NCBI GenBank assembly: GCA_947441615.1
Contig: CANEUH010000014.1
Location: 39,169 to 103,168 of the forward strand
Reading direction: 5' to 3'
Length of the DNA stretch: 64,000 nucleotides
Origin: Bacteriovoracaceae bacterium
Lineage (GTDB): Bacteria; Bdellovibrionota; Bacteriovoracia; Bacteriovoracales; Bacteriovoracaceae
Under the pieces are notes generated by a model that had not been told where the DNA came from, did not search any database, and saw only the letters and a list, made by a program, of their open reading frames with translations. Shown piece by piece: positions 1 through 13,109 of the stretch; position 1 is the stretch's first letter, and each line of letters starts with the position of its first letter. Position numbers and translations under genes: made by a program.

Positions 1-18
1 TTCATAAGTGATTCCTGA

Positions 19-40
19 AATTGTTCCACGTGGAACAATT
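19..40. promoter_or_regulatory. parS: parS centromere-like site
   Basis: The core TGTTCCACGTGGAACA (22-37) is a perfect 16-bp palindrome, and symmetry continues three bases outward on each side to give 22 bp. It matches the parS form bound by chromosomal ParB proteins; the B. subtilis consensus differs only at the inner bases next to CACGTG. It lies directly after the mnmE stop codon. In many bacteria the next genes are rsmG-parA-parB, which would be just left of this window. ParB loads here and spreads to organise and segregate the origin. No second copy was noticed in the window. Confidence 0.88.
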
Positions 41-1414
41 CTATTTTCCAATACAGAAATTGGAGAAAATAGAATTTAAAACTTGGTCTGGTGAAACTAT
101 ACCCAGGATATCTGAAATACAAGAACCCAAGGTATTTAATTCATGGGACAAAATGGCGACATCAGCTTCAGTCGTCGCAAGTGCCTGATATCTCATGAGA
201 ATTGTATCAGCCTGTAAAATCAGACCCTTGTGACGATCCAATAATATTGGTTTATCAAGAGTTATGTCTAAATATTTTTTATTTACAAGATTGAAAAAGT
301 AGGTTTCCCATTCTTGAGAAATCCTAGTTAGGTCAATCGCCCCTATAGAACCAAGACTTGGGTGTTTTAATATAAGCTTTTGCCTCACCTCATTAAACCC
401 GGGTAGATCTGAATGTGTAAATAAAATAAGATCAAACTCATTTATTATTAAATCATCGAACTCAGGACTTATTTCAAAAGGGTTTATAAGTAGAACCCTG
501 TAAAAGGCATTCGTTAATTTCGATTTACTACGCCTAACCCCTTCCGCCTCGATCAGGTCAGAAGATTCTCTAATGCCGGCGGTGTCTATGAGCTTATACC
601 GCACCTCGCCAATTTTTAAGAACTCAGTAAGGTAATCTCTTGTTGTTCCCGCGGTAGAAGAAACAATCGCGCGCTCTTCAGAAAGAAGGAAGTTAAAGAA
701 CGAACTTTTCCCTGAATTAGGAAGTCCGGCCAAAACAATTTCAGGTTGTAGAAGGCCTGGTCCCATAGGACCAACTCTTTTAACTAGGGAAGAAAACTTA
801 CTAGAAAATTGCTCTAAGCTCTTTAAGTAATAATCACGAGCCGCTTCCTCTCCTATGTCATCAGAAAAATCAATCGAGAGCTCAAGAGAAGACTTATGAA
901 TTAAAAATAGATTATAGAGCTCAACATAAATGTCATGAAGATTACCACTGAGAAGGGATAAGCCTTGCTCAAGAGCGTAACTAGATTGTGCATTAAGAAA
1001 TAAATCTAAACCTTCTACCTGAGAGAGATCAATCTTCTTATTTTTTAAAGCCCGATAAGTAAATTCCCCAGCACTGGCCAGGCGGCAGCCAGCATAGCTT
1101 TGAAAAAGACCTAAAATTCGCTCAACATTAAGCATATTTCCGTGAACTGAGATTTCGAGAATATTCTCGCCATTATAGCTTTTCGGCCCTTCAAAAAATG
1201 TGAGGCAAACATCATCGATGAATTGCCCCTGTAGGACCAGGGAGGTGAAATAAACCTTTCTTGGTTCTATAGGACCAGTCAGGTCTTTAGTAAAAAAATC
1301 TTTGAATTGAGAAAGTGATTTAAAGCCAGAAATTCGGATGACCGCCATCGCTGAATTAGCATTGGTACCAGTGCTACAAGCAATGATCGGCCCATCCGAA
1401 TAAAGAAAATTCAT
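41..1414 (-). CDS. mnmE: tRNA uridine-5-carboxymethylaminomethyl GTPase MnmE
   Basis: This 457-residue protein has the usual MnmE length. With MnmG it modifies U34 of certain tRNAs. The N-terminal folate-binding domain covers about residues 1-115, a helical domain surrounds the G domain, and the C-terminus is the family motif CIGK. In the G domain the P-loop GLPNSGKSS and the G3 motif DTAGI are clear, with the STAGTTRD switch between them. The expected G4 motif NKxD reads THSD, so base recognition may be altered. The start overlaps the yidC stop by 4 nt, so the two are probably co-transcribed from upstream. Confidence 0.95.
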   Translation of the reverse strand: MNFLYSDGPIIACSTGTNANSAMAVIRISGFKSLSQFKDFFTKDLTGPIEPRKVYFTSLVLQGQFIDDVCLTFFEGPKSYNGENILEISVHGNMLNVERILGLFQSYAGCRLASAGEFTYRALKNKKIDLSQVEGLDLFLNAQSSYALEQGLSLLSGNLHDIYVELYNLFLIHKSSLELSIDFSDDIGEEAARDYYLKSLEQFSSKFSSLVKRVGPMGPGLLQPEIVLAGLPNSGKSSFFNFLLSEERAIVSSTAGTTRDYLTEFLKIGEVRYKLIDTAGIRESSDLIEAEGVRRSKSKLTNAFYRVLLINPFEISPEFDDLIINEFDLILFTHSDLPGFNEVRQKLILKHPSLGSIGAIDLTRISQEWETYFFNLVNKKYLDITLDKPILLDRHKGLILQADTILMRYQALATTEADVAILSHELNTLGSCISDILGIVSPDQVLNSIFSNFCIGK

Positions 1415-2871
1415 ACAACAACAGGAGTACTACTCGATTTAGAATTAAACACTAAGGTTTGTTGAATAATTCCAAATAATGTTGAGACAAAAATATAAAG
1501 CGAAAGCCCAGAAGGAAGGTCTTTCATAATGAAACCAAATATTAGTGGCATGAAAGTCATCACTTTTTTCTGAACAGGATCAGTTATCGTATTTGGCGTC
1601 ATCTTTTGCTGAAGGAACATAGCTATCGTCATAAGGACTGGAAGAACATAGTAAGGGTCTTTATTCGAGAGATCCCCAATCCATAAAACGAATGGTGCTC
1701 CTACAAGCTCAACTGCAGAGTGAAGGACTTTATAAAAAGCAAAGAATACTGGCATTTGAAGAAGAAGCGGAAGACACCCACCGAGAGGATTCGCCCCGGA
1801 CTTCTTGAAAAGATCCATGCTTTCCTTTTGCATTCTTTGTGGATCATCTTTAAATTTTTCACGTAGTTTTGTGAGTTCAGGCTGAATGACCTGAAGTTTT
1901 TTCATCGATACAAATGACTTATACTGGAGAGGGAAAGTTATGAGTCTTACCAACAGGGTAAGAAGAATAATACAAAGCCCATAGTTACTTACGAATGTGT
2001 GAAAAAACTGAAGTCCTTTTAAGATCCAAACCGCAAAGAATCCCCAAATACCAAAATCAACAGAATTATTTAAATTGTGACCGAGACTCGCTAGGTAATT
2101 ATATTCTTTTTTTACAAAAACGAGCGAATAAGAAACCTGATTCGATGCCTTGTTTGAAAACATTGAAAAAGTATTATCCACGGCAGATTTAAAGAGAAGG
2201 TCTTGGGGCTTATCGAAATAAGTAGCAAACAAGTGGTAGTTAAAATCAATCCCACCCCATTTAATTCCCCGATCCCCAGACTCCTCGTCACCAATCGAGG
2301 CGTGCGTAAGCTCATCTGTATACCAGGCAAAAACTCGCTGCTGACCGTTTTCTAGTTTTTTGGCATCCGTTTTAAAAATAAATCTGTATTTAAATGCCTT
2401 TGGTGAAACAGCATTAAAATTCATGACTCCCTTATCAGAAACTGAAGTCGTGACAGTGAGTTCATGAGAAGTATTAATAAACTTATTATCAGCAGTCTTA
2501 ACAAAAGAAAGTGACTGGAAACCATTTCCGAAATCAAACTCAATTTTCATGGGAGTTTGGTTCTCAACAGTATCTTTAAAATTGAAGGCAGCCTGAGCAT
2601 TTTCAAAATTCTTTACAGTCAAAAAGCTATCAAAAACGAGGCCAACACCAGAACCCTGAAGATTAAATTCCTCTGAGACAACTGGCTCTATAGGGGCAGG
2701 TGCTTGTGTCGCAGTATTGTTGGCCACATTACTAGTCGTCGTTTCAGTAACAGCTGGTCCTACAGGGGCAGTTACCACCTTTTGAGGGGCAGCAAAATAG
2801 TATTGCCATCCAAAAAGAATCAAACCAGATAAAACGACTGCAACTAATGCATTTCTTTGCTCAGAACCCAT
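1411..2871 (-). CDS. yidC: membrane protein insertase YidC
   Basis: YidC inserts and folds inner-membrane proteins, alone or with SecYEG. The 486 residues show an N-terminal anchor (about 7-25), a Pro/Thr/Ala-rich linker, a large periplasmic beta domain (about 65-265), and the conserved C-terminal 60KD_IMP core with five membrane segments from about 275. The motif GGCLPLLLQMPVFFAFY is typical. This is the Gram-negative architecture with a periplasmic domain. It lies between yidD and mnmE in the usual rpmH-rnpA-yidD-yidC-mnmE order and overlaps mnmE by 4 nt. F0 subunit c, a known YidC client in E. coli, is encoded at 15.3 kb. Confidence 0.96.
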   Translation of the reverse strand: MGSEQRNALVAVVLSGLILFGWQYYFAAPQKVVTAPVGPAVTETTTSNVANNTATQAPAPIEPVVSEEFNLQGSGVGLVFDSFLTVKNFENAQAAFNFKDTVENQTPMKIEFDFGNGFQSLSFVKTADNKFINTSHELTVTTSVSDKGVMNFNAVSPKAFKYRFIFKTDAKKLENGQQRVFAWYTDELTHASIGDEESGDRGIKWGGIDFNYHLFATYFDKPQDLLFKSAVDNTFSMFSNKASNQVSYSLVFVKKEYNYLASLGHNLNNSVDFGIWGFFAVWILKGLQFFHTFVSNYGLCIILLTLLVRLITFPLQYKSFVSMKKLQVIQPELTKLREKFKDDPQRMQKESMDLFKKSGANPLGGCLPLLLQMPVFFAFYKVLHSAVELVGAPFVLWIGDLSNKDPYYVLPVLMTIAMFLQQKMTPNTITDPVQKKVMTFMPLIFGFIMKDLPSGLSLYIFVSTLFGIIQQTLVFNSKSSSTPVVV

Positions 2872-2889
2872 GTATATACTCCAAAAAGA

Positions 2890-3099
2890 TCAAGGTACGG
2901 GGTCAGACCCGCCCGGATGAAAAGGGTGACATTTACAAATTCGCCGAGATGAATACCACAAAGCTCTCCCTATTGAAAACTTTTGAAAGCACTCTCGTGA
3001 ATATTGTGAACACGAGGGATAAAAACGACAGTTACTTCCCAAAAATGGAGAAATAAAAATCTGGTAAAAACGAATTAGACCCACAAAGATTGTTTTCAT
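2890..3099 (-). CDS. yidD: membrane protein insertion efficiency factor YidD
   Basis: This 69-residue protein belongs to the YidD family, small membrane-associated proteins that assist YidC-dependent insertion. The hallmark is visible: [26 protein letters not shown], with the conserved cysteines, and a C-terminal [13 protein letters not shown]. It overlaps rnpA by 4 nt and ends 18 nt before the yidC start codon, consistent with translational coupling in one transcript. Confidence 0.94.
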   Translation of the reverse strand: MKTIFVGLIRFYQIFISPFLGSNCRFYPSCSQYSRECFQKFSIGRALWYSSRRICKCHPFHPGGSDPVP

Positions 3100-3452
3100 T
3101 TCGAATGAAGTAACTGACCAATAATTTTAGAAAATGATTGCTGCAACTGCTCAGTTGAGTCAGGAGTTTTAACAATAACAATTAAAAGGTCCTTACCAAG
3201 ATTCTTGATGGCAGGATTGAGACGAAAAGCCTCTTTCATATGTCTTCTGTAAAGGTTTCTATCGTGGGCCTTACCAATCTTTCTAGAAATAGAAAAAGCA
3301 ATGCGGGTGTGAGGCAATAAAGATCTTGAAGGTTTGTGAAAACACAATAGAGGATGAACAAAGCTACGAGAGCTTTGTTCACGTAAATATTCGAAATCTT
3401 TTTTTTGGGTAAGTTTTAGAGATTTAGGAAAGCCGTTAGTGGCAGAACTCAT
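3096..3452 (-). CDS. rnpA: ribonuclease P protein component
   Basis: RnpA is the protein cofactor of RNase P, which trims the 5' leader of pre-tRNAs. The 118 residues carry the family signature in the form [21 protein letters not shown], together with the N-terminal [12 protein letters not shown] helix that binds leader RNA. It directly follows rpmH (9 nt gap), the normal arrangement, and overlaps yidD by 4 nt. Confidence 0.95.
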   Translation of the reverse strand: MSSATNGFPKSLKLTQKKDFEYLREQSSRSFVHPLLCFHKPSRSLLPHTRIAFSISRKIGKAHDRNLYRRHMKEAFRLNPAIKNLGKDLLIVIVKTPDSTEQLQQSFSKIIGQLLHSK

Positions 3453-3461
3453 CTCAAAAAA

Positions 3462-3620
3462 TTACTTTGTACCCGTAGAAACAGTAAGTTGCTTACGGCC
3501 TTTAGCACGACGACGGCTGATAACTTTTTTGCCACCAGTAGAAGCCATTCTTGCTAAAAATCCATGATCGCGAAGTCTTTTAAGTTTCTTTGGCTGCCAA
3601 GTTCTTTTTTGCATACTCAT
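3462..3620 (-). CDS. rpmH: 50S ribosomal protein L34
   Basis: The reading frame encodes 52 residues with the L34 pattern [18 protein letters not shown] and [12 protein letters not shown]. Most L34 proteins are 44-47 residues; this one has a short extra C-terminal tail (STGTK) and two possible start codons, ATG at 3620 and ATG at 3614. A plausible ribosome binding site AAGGAA lies upstream. It is the first gene of the minus-strand operon running into rnpA and is divergent from dnaA. Confidence 0.95.
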   Translation of the reverse strand: MSMQKRTWQPKKLKRLRDHGFLARMASTGGKKVISRRRAKGRKQLTVSTGTK

Positions 3621-3665
3621 ATTGAGTTCCTTAGGAAATTAACTAGGTAAAATTTTGGAATGTCT

Positions 3666-3694
3666 TTATTACAGGAAAATAGGGGCGGGGTCAA
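3666..3694 (-). promoter_or_regulatory. candidate rpmH operon promoter
   Basis: On the minus strand TTGACC (3694-3689) and TAATAA (3671-3666) are 17 bp apart, a good sigma-70-type spacing. The -10 hexamer is only a partial match. The site is about 46 nt upstream of the rpmH start codon, in the rpmH/dnaA divergent region. Confidence 0.5.
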
Positions 3695-3815
3695 TAAGAT
3701 TTATAAACCTAAGCGTCAGAGTAAGGTCTTGTAAGAGGCCCGTGATTGAAAATAATTTGGTGAAGTGCTACCTATCTTAAACTTTTTTAAAGCTTACCCA
3801 AGAGAATTTATTCAC

Positions 3816-5417
3816 ATGACACAAAAATTTCCTTTCAATCACTTTTTAAAACTAGATGGTCTCAACGAGAGCCCCGCGTTAACAAAAGGTGACGTAAGCC
3901 CTGTGGTTATTGAAAAAACTCTTAAAAGTCTCCCAGTTACAAATGAAAACAACTCTTTATCTTCTGAGTTTTGTACTGAGGAACTTAAAACAATTACCGA
4001 TGCCTTGCTAGAGAACATAAAGAACCTAATTAATCCAAACAAGTATCACGCGTATTTTGCTAACGCTTTTACTGTGGGGGCCATAAGACAAAACGTAGTT
4101 GAAGTTGTAGTCACAACCAGTTTTATTAAAAAGATGATCGAAACCCACTACCCAGAGACGATCAAGCAGGCCCTTAATGAAATATTAGGGAAAACTTATG
4201 ATCTAGATATTCAGGTTATTGGCTCACCATCTACTAGCCTGAGCTCAAACTCTGAGAACATATTAAATTCAATAAAAACTAAGAAATCTGAATCAGTGAA
4301 GAGTTCCTCTTTTTTTATAGATGAACTAGAACCAACCAAAGACGACCTTTTTAAAGCTGTTGAATCTCAGGTTATCGAACATCAAAATGCTGGAAATTCT
4401 CATCAGATCGACATTACGAAGAATTTTAATAACTTCATTATTGGACCATCAAATAATATTGCTCACGCTCTCTCATTTGCAGTAGCAAAAGAACCTGGCA
4501 AAACCTACCCTGCTCTTTATATATATGGAAATTCTGGGTTAGGTAAAACTCACCTAATCCATGCCATCGCCAACTATGTGCAAGGCCATAAGCCCAACAT
4601 GCGCATCTGCTTAACATCCGCCAATAGATTTATGAATGAAATGGTGGATGCAATTAAAAAGCAAAAAGTTAGTGAATTTAAACTTCAGTATACTGACAAT
4701 ACTGATATTTTAATTATTGATGATATCCACGAATTAAAAAATAAAACCACGACACAAGAAATGTTCTTCCACATCTTTAATGATCTTATTAGTAAGGGAA
4801 AACAACTCGTTTTTACCTCTGATAAAACACCAAAAGAGATTGATGGTATTGAAGACCGGATCCGGACTAGGCTTTCTTCTGCTCTTCCAGTTGAAATTCA
4901 ACAGCCTGATTTCGAGACTAGAATTGCTATATTAAAAAAGAAGGCGATCGAGAAAGATGTCTATTTAAGTGATGATGTCGTTAATCTGGTCGCCAAATGT
5001 GTAAAAAATAATATCCGAGAACTTGAAGGATGCCTGATTAAACTTGGGGCCGTTACTTCAATTCTAAAGGTTGATATTGATCTAGAAGTTGCGAAAGAGC
5101 ATTTAAAGCTTAATGAGGAACTTGAGAATCAAAAGAATCTAACCATCGAAACAATTACTAAAACTGTCGCCAACTACTATAAAATACCTATGGGTGATAT
5201 CAGAGGGAAGGCAAAAACAAAAGAAGTCGCCCTTCCAAGACAGGTCGCCATGTATTTAGTGAGTAAGATGCTAAAGCCAACTCTAAAGGACAATGGGCAG
5301 TACTTCTCAGGTAGAGACCACTCAACTGTTTTACATGCCATTAAAACCATTTCAGATAAGATTAAGCACGATGGTCATCTAGCACAACAACTCCTAGATA
5401 TTGAAAAACAACTCTAA
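3816..5417 (+). CDS. dnaA: chromosomal replication initiator DnaA
   Basis: DnaA binds origin boxes and opens the duplex. The order of domains is domain I (about residues 50-135 from this start), a variable linker, the AAA+ domain with Walker A GNSGLGKTH and Walker B ILIIDDIH, and the C-terminal DNA-binding domain with GRDHSTVLHAIK. The frame is open from a GTG at 3765 (550 residues), but ATG 3816 with AAGAGA upstream looks better and gives 533 residues. Either way about 45-65 residues precede recognisable domain I, longer than usual. A terminator follows, so it is separated transcriptionally from dnaN. Confidence 0.95.
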   Translation: MTQKFPFNHFLKLDGLNESPALTKGDVSPVVIEKTLKSLPVTNENNSLSSEFCTEELKTITDALLENIKNLINPNKYHAYFANAFTVGAIRQNVVEVVVTTSFIKKMIETHYPETIKQALNEILGKTYDLDIQVIGSPSTSLSSNSENILNSIKTKKSESVKSSSFFIDELEPTKDDLFKAVESQVIEHQNAGNSHQIDITKNFNNFIIGPSNNIAHALSFAVAKEPGKTYPALYIYGNSGLGKTHLIHAIANYVQGHKPNMRICLTSANRFMNEMVDAIKKQKVSEFKLQYTDNTDILIIDDIHELKNKTTTQEMFFHIFNDLISKGKQLVFTSDKTPKEIDGIEDRIRTRLSSALPVEIQQPDFETRIAILKKKAIEKDVYLSDDVVNLVAKCVKNNIRELEGCLIKLGAVTSILKVDIDLEVAKEHLKLNEELENQKNLTIETITKTVANYYKIPMGDIRGKAKTKEVALPRQVAMYLVSKMLKPTLKDNGQYFSGRDHSTVLHAIKTISDKIKHDGHLAQQLLDIEKQL

Positions 5418-5450
5418 TTTAAATTTTTTAAAATTAAGACGACCTAAATG

Positions 5451-5479
5451 AGGCCCGGAATCATCTGGGCCTTTTTTTT
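5451..5479 (+). terminator. rho-independent terminator of dnaA
   Basis: AGGCCC (5451-5456) pairs with GGGCCT (5467-5472) around a 10-nt loop and is followed by a run of eight T. It is 34 nt past the dnaA stop codon. Confidence 0.85.
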
Positions 5480-5925
5480 GCCAATCAGATTAACAACTTA
5501 ACACCATTCACAGTGGGAAAATTGTTATCAACATGAAAACGATAAACAATGTGGAAGAAATTGTGGAAAAATGAAGTGAGAAACAGGAAGAAGTCCATTT
5601 TATATCAAGTGTCATTTTAAGTTACCCACGGCCCTGTCAAAAGGGCGGTGTAAAAGCATGATTTCTTCACGAGAAGTTAGTTAATATACGAATTAAAAAA
5701 AATGAATTTAACCCAAGAAATGTTGAAAAATTTGGATAAAAACAAGGTTAAATAACTAGAATCTTTAGCTTACCTTAAGATTCCTCAACACTATCCCAGG
5801 TAATAATAAGAGAGAATATAAATATATATATAAGAAGGGAGAGAAAGAAAATTAAACTCTAGGGGCAGTCTACTTGATTAACTGAATGCTTAAAGCTAAA
5901 ACAATTCTTCTATAGAGGTTATTTT
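5480..5925. other. oriC: probable oriC region
   Basis: This 446-bp gap between dnaA and dnaN has no ORF. It holds near-matches to the DnaA box TTATCCACA: TTATCAACA (5525-5533), TGTGGAAGA (5550-5558), TGTGGAAAA (5562-5570) and TTTGGATAA (5731-5739), the reverse forms being on the other strand. An AT-rich stretch at 5801-5832 could be the unwinding element. A hairpin with arms GCCCT (5631-5635) and AGGGC (5642-5646), extended by CAC/GTG, lies between. No box is perfect, so the origin call rests on position and clustering. Confidence 0.6.
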
Positions 5926-7038
5926 ATGAAATTAACAATTCAGTCTCAAGTTTTAAGAGATGCCATCAATAAAGTTTTATCTGTTGTAGATAAAAAGAAT
6001 TCAAGACCAATTCTTACGAATTGTTTAATTAAAACCCAAGGTCAGAAATTAGAACTGATTGCTACTGACTTAGAAGTATCAGCAAAAATTATTCTTAACG
6101 CTAATATTGAAAAAGATGGGACATTTTGTATTAATAGCAAAAACATCGCGGACATCTTAAGAGAACTTCCAAATGATGATGTGACTTTAAATGTTGATAA
6201 CAACAACTTATTAAATCTTTCTTGTAAAAATATAAATTATTCACTTTTAATCATTGGAGCTGAGGAATTTCCACAATTAGGCTTCCAAAATCAAAGTTCT
6301 GAATTTCGTTTAAAAACAAAACAAATAGCTCATATCATAAATAAAACATCTCATGCTATTTCGACTGATGAAACGAGATTGTACCTTAATGGTATTTATC
6401 TCCAAATGACTGATTCAAAATTAAGATCAGTGGCGATTGACGGTCATCGTTTAGCTTTATTAGACACCCATGAATTTATTGGTGAAAACAAGTTCTTAAC
6501 TGATGGTGTAATCGTACCTAGAAAAGGTATCTCAGAACTAAAGAAGATAGCTGATACATACCCAGATGAAGATGTTTCAATTTCTCTTGATGAATCATTT
6601 ATGTTTGTGAATGCACGAAATGAGTACTATCTTTCTATTCGCCTGATTGCTAGAGAATACCCAAAGTATCAAACAGTCATTCCGTCAAAAACAACGAATC
6701 GTTTTTTAATCGATAGAAATGCCGTTTTAAACGCCGTTAAAAGAATAAAAATTCTCTCTAATGAGAAAACTAATGGTGTTAAATTTAACATCCAAAATAA
6801 CGAATTAATCATTTCAACTAACCACCCAGCTCTTGGTCAAGCCACTGAGACACTTCCTATAAGCTATGATGGTAAGGACACGGAAATTGGTTTTAATGCA
6901 AAATATCTCATTGAAAGTCTTTCAGTATTAAATGAGACTGATGTGACGTTTGAATTTAATAATGAATTAAGCCCTGTGGTTATTAAGGCCGATGATCTTC
7001 CTGAGTTTCTAGGAATTATTATGCCACTAAAACTGTAA
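5926..7038 (+). CDS. dnaN: DNA polymerase III beta subunit (sliding clamp)
   Basis: DnaN forms the ring that tethers polymerase III and many partners to DNA. The 370 residues have the standard three-subdomain clamp length and the typical start KLTIQSQVLRDAINKVLSVVDKKNSRPIL, with the FRLK...VDGHRLAL region in the middle and the C-terminal ending in MPLKL, close to the usual MPMRL. The start has AGAGG about 8 nt upstream. recF follows without a gap. Confidence 0.97.
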   Translation: MKLTIQSQVLRDAINKVLSVVDKKNSRPILTNCLIKTQGQKLELIATDLEVSAKIILNANIEKDGTFCINSKNIADILRELPNDDVTLNVDNNNLLNLSCKNINYSLLIIGAEEFPQLGFQNQSSEFRLKTKQIAHIINKTSHAISTDETRLYLNGIYLQMTDSKLRSVAIDGHRLALLDTHEFIGENKFLTDGVIVPRKGISELKKIADTYPDEDVSISLDESFMFVNARNEYYLSIRLIAREYPKYQTVIPSKTTNRFLIDRNAVLNAVKRIKILSNEKTNGVKFNIQNNELIISTNHPALGQATETLPISYDGKDTEIGFNAKYLIESLSVLNETDVTFEFNNELSPVVIKADDLPEFLGIIMPLKL

Positions 7039-7044
7039 TTGTGG

Positions 7045-10604
<3,560 letters not shown>

Positions 10605-10619
10605 TTTTAAGGAAGAAAA

Positions 10620-13109
10620 ATGAGCGAAGAAAATAATAATTCACAAGCTAACCACGGAAATATCTCTCCCCTTCTTATTCAAGATGAGATGAGAAACTGT
10701 TATCTCGATTACGCAATGTCGGTGATCGTGGGCCGTGCCCTACCAGACGTTCGAGATGGACTTAAACCGGTTCACAGGCGTGTTCTCTTTGCTATGCACA
10801 TGCTTAATAACTATCACAATCGTCCATATCTGAAGTCTGCTCGTGTGGTGGGTGATGTGATCGGTAAATACCACCCCCATGGTGACTCAGCTGTATACGG
10901 CGCCATGGTACGACTCGCTCAAGATTTCTCAATGAGATATACGATCATTGATGGTCAAGGGAACTTCGGTTCAATTGACGGAGATAACGCCGCGGCCATG
11001 CGATACACTGAAGTCAGAATGCAAAAACTTACCAATGATATGTTGGGTGATATCGATAAAGAGACGGTTGATTGGCAAGATAACTATGACGGCTCTCTCC
11101 AAGAACCAACAGTTCTTCCAACGAAAGTTCCCAATTTATTAATCAATGGATCGGCAGGAATTGCTGTGGGGATGGCGACCAATATTCCTCCTCATAATCT
11201 AACAGAAATTTCAAATGGCTTATTAGCTCTTCTTGATAATCCAAATTTAACCGTTCATGACCTCATTAAGATTATTCCTGGACCTGACTTTCCAACAGCT
11301 GGGGCCATCCATGGTACTGCAGGAATTCAGCAAGCTTACCACACTGGTAAAGGTGTGATTCAGATCCGTGCTAAGGCGGATATTGAAATTGGTAAAAATG
11401 ATAGAGAGAAAATCATTATTACTGAACTCCCTTACCAGGTGAATAAAGCAAAACTTATCGAAAAAATTGCTGAGCTTGTTACAGAAAAAGCCATTGAAGG
11501 AATCTCTGATATTCGAGACGAGTCTTCTCGTGAAGGAATCAGAGTGGTTATCGATATTAAACGAGGTGAGCAAGGTGCGGTTATTTTAAATCGCCTTTAC
11601 AAGCAAACTCAAATGCAGGTTTCTTTCGGTATCATTTTCTTGTCGATCTATAATGGTCAGCCGAAGGTAATGGATCTTAAAGAACAACTTCACTGCTTCA
11701 TTGAACACCGACGTGAAATTGTTATTCGCCGAACAACTTATGAATTAAAGAAAGCTCGCGAACGCGCTCACATTTTAGAGGGTTTAAAAATTGCAGTTGA
11801 AAATATCGATGCGATTGTTGAACTCATTAAGAAAGCTGAAGGTCCAGCACAAGCGAAAGATCAGTTAATGGCGAGATTCACTCTCTCGGCGATTCAGGCG
11901 CAAGCTGTTCTCGATATGCGGTTACAACGCTTAACAGGTCTAGAAAGAGATAAAATCATCGCTGATTACGAAGCCATCATGAAAGAGATCTTCCGCCTAG
12001 AGGGGATCTTGGGATCTGAAGATCAGATTAAAGATATTATCCGCGGCGAATTTGTTGAAATCCGCGAAAATTACGGGGATGCTCGTAGAACTGAGATCAT
12101 CGCTCAGGCCGATGAGATTCAAATGGAAGATCTCATTAAAAACGAAGAAGTGATCGTGACGATTACTCAGAAGGGTTATCTAAAACGCATGGCCTCTGAT
12201 ACTTACCGTTCTCAAAAACGAGGTGGTAAAGGTGTTAAGGGTGCTGATCTTGATGATGATTTTTACACGTCAATATTTACTGCTGACACTCACGATACGT
12301 TGATGATCTTTACTGATAAAGGAACAGTCTTTTCAATTAAGGTTTACCAAATCCCAGAGGGACTTCGAACTTCTAAGGGGCGTAATATCGTCAACATCAT
12401 TACTCTTCCTCAAGATGAGAAAGTAAAAGAAATTATCACTGTCCCTCGTGAAGCTGAAGGTCACTTCTTAGTCTTTGCAACGAAACACGGGATTGTGAAG
12501 AAATCTGAACTCTCAGAGTATAAAAACATGAGACAGAATGGTCTTAAGGCCATCAAGGTTGTTGATGGTGATGAAATTCTTGGCGTGAGAATCACTGACG
12601 GTAAGAAAGATGTTCTCCTTGCCTCTTCTGCTGGTAAGTCAATTCGTTTCCACGAAGATGAGTGCCGGGCCCAGGGTCGAGTTTCTCAAGGTGTAAAAGG
12701 TATGAGCCTTGATGAAGGCGAAGAAGTCATCGGTATGGAAATTATTGATGATAATTCTGAAATCTTGACTGTTACTTCTCGTGGTTATGGTAAGCGATCT
12801 GCTGCTGAAGAGTACCGTAAACAGTCTCGTGGCGGTAAGGGTATTCTTGCGATGAAGTTAACTGAGAAGACGGGTGAGATCATGGGTATTCTACCTGTTA
12901 CTGATAAAGACGATCTTATGATTATTACTGATAAGGGTCAGGTCATTAGAACTAAGATTTCGGGCATTTCATTACTTGGAAGAAACACTCAAGGAGTGCG
13001 ACTCATTAATGTTAAGCCGGATGAAAAAGTTGTAGCAGTTGAAAAAATTGCTGAGTCTGATGAAGAGACTTCAGAGGGTGAGCCATCTGGTGAAACTCCT
13101 GTTCAGTAA
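10620..13109 (+). CDS. gyrA: DNA gyrase subunit A
   Basis: GyrA breaks and rejoins DNA and wraps it. The 829 residues include the catalytic tyrosine in AAMRYTE (Tyr129), the winged-helix domain and six C-terminal beta-pinwheel blades. The GyrA box QKRGGKG distinguishes it from ParC. In the quinolone region [12 protein letters not shown] the serine equal to E. coli Ser83 is kept (Ser90), but the position of Asp87 is Gly94. The ribosome binding site AAGGAAG is 5 nt before the ATG. The C-terminal end overlaps the next gene. Confidence 0.97.
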   Translation: MSEENNNSQANHGNISPLLIQDEMRNCYLDYAMSVIVGRALPDVRDGLKPVHRRVLFAMHMLNNYHNRPYLKSARVVGDVIGKYHPHGDSAVYGAMVRLAQDFSMRYTIIDGQGNFGSIDGDNAAAMRYTEVRMQKLTNDMLGDIDKETVDWQDNYDGSLQEPTVLPTKVPNLLINGSAGIAVGMATNIPPHNLTEISNGLLALLDNPNLTVHDLIKIIPGPDFPTAGAIHGTAGIQQAYHTGKGVIQIRAKADIEIGKNDREKIIITELPYQVNKAKLIEKIAELVTEKAIEGISDIRDESSREGIRVVIDIKRGEQGAVILNRLYKQTQMQVSFGIIFLSIYNGQPKVMDLKEQLHCFIEHRREIVIRRTTYELKKARERAHILEGLKIAVENIDAIVELIKKAEGPAQAKDQLMARFTLSAIQAQAVLDMRLQRLTGLERDKIIADYEAIMKEIFRLEGILGSEDQIKDIIRGEFVEIRENYGDARRTEIIAQADEIQMEDLIKNEEVIVTITQKGYLKRMASDTYRSQKRGGKGVKGADLDDDFYTSIFTADTHDTLMIFTDKGTVFSIKVYQIPEGLRTSKGRNIVNIITLPQDEKVKEIITVPREAEGHFLVFATKHGIVKKSELSEYKNMRQNGLKAIKVVDGDEILGVRITDGKKDVLLASSAGKSIRFHEDECRAQGRVSQGVKGMSLDEGEEVIGMEIIDDNSEILTVTSRGYGKRSAAEEYRKQSRGGKGILAMKLTEKTGEIMGILPVTDKDDLMIITDKGQVIRTKISGISLLGRNTQGVRLINVKPDEKVVAVEKIAESDEETSEGEPSGETPVQ

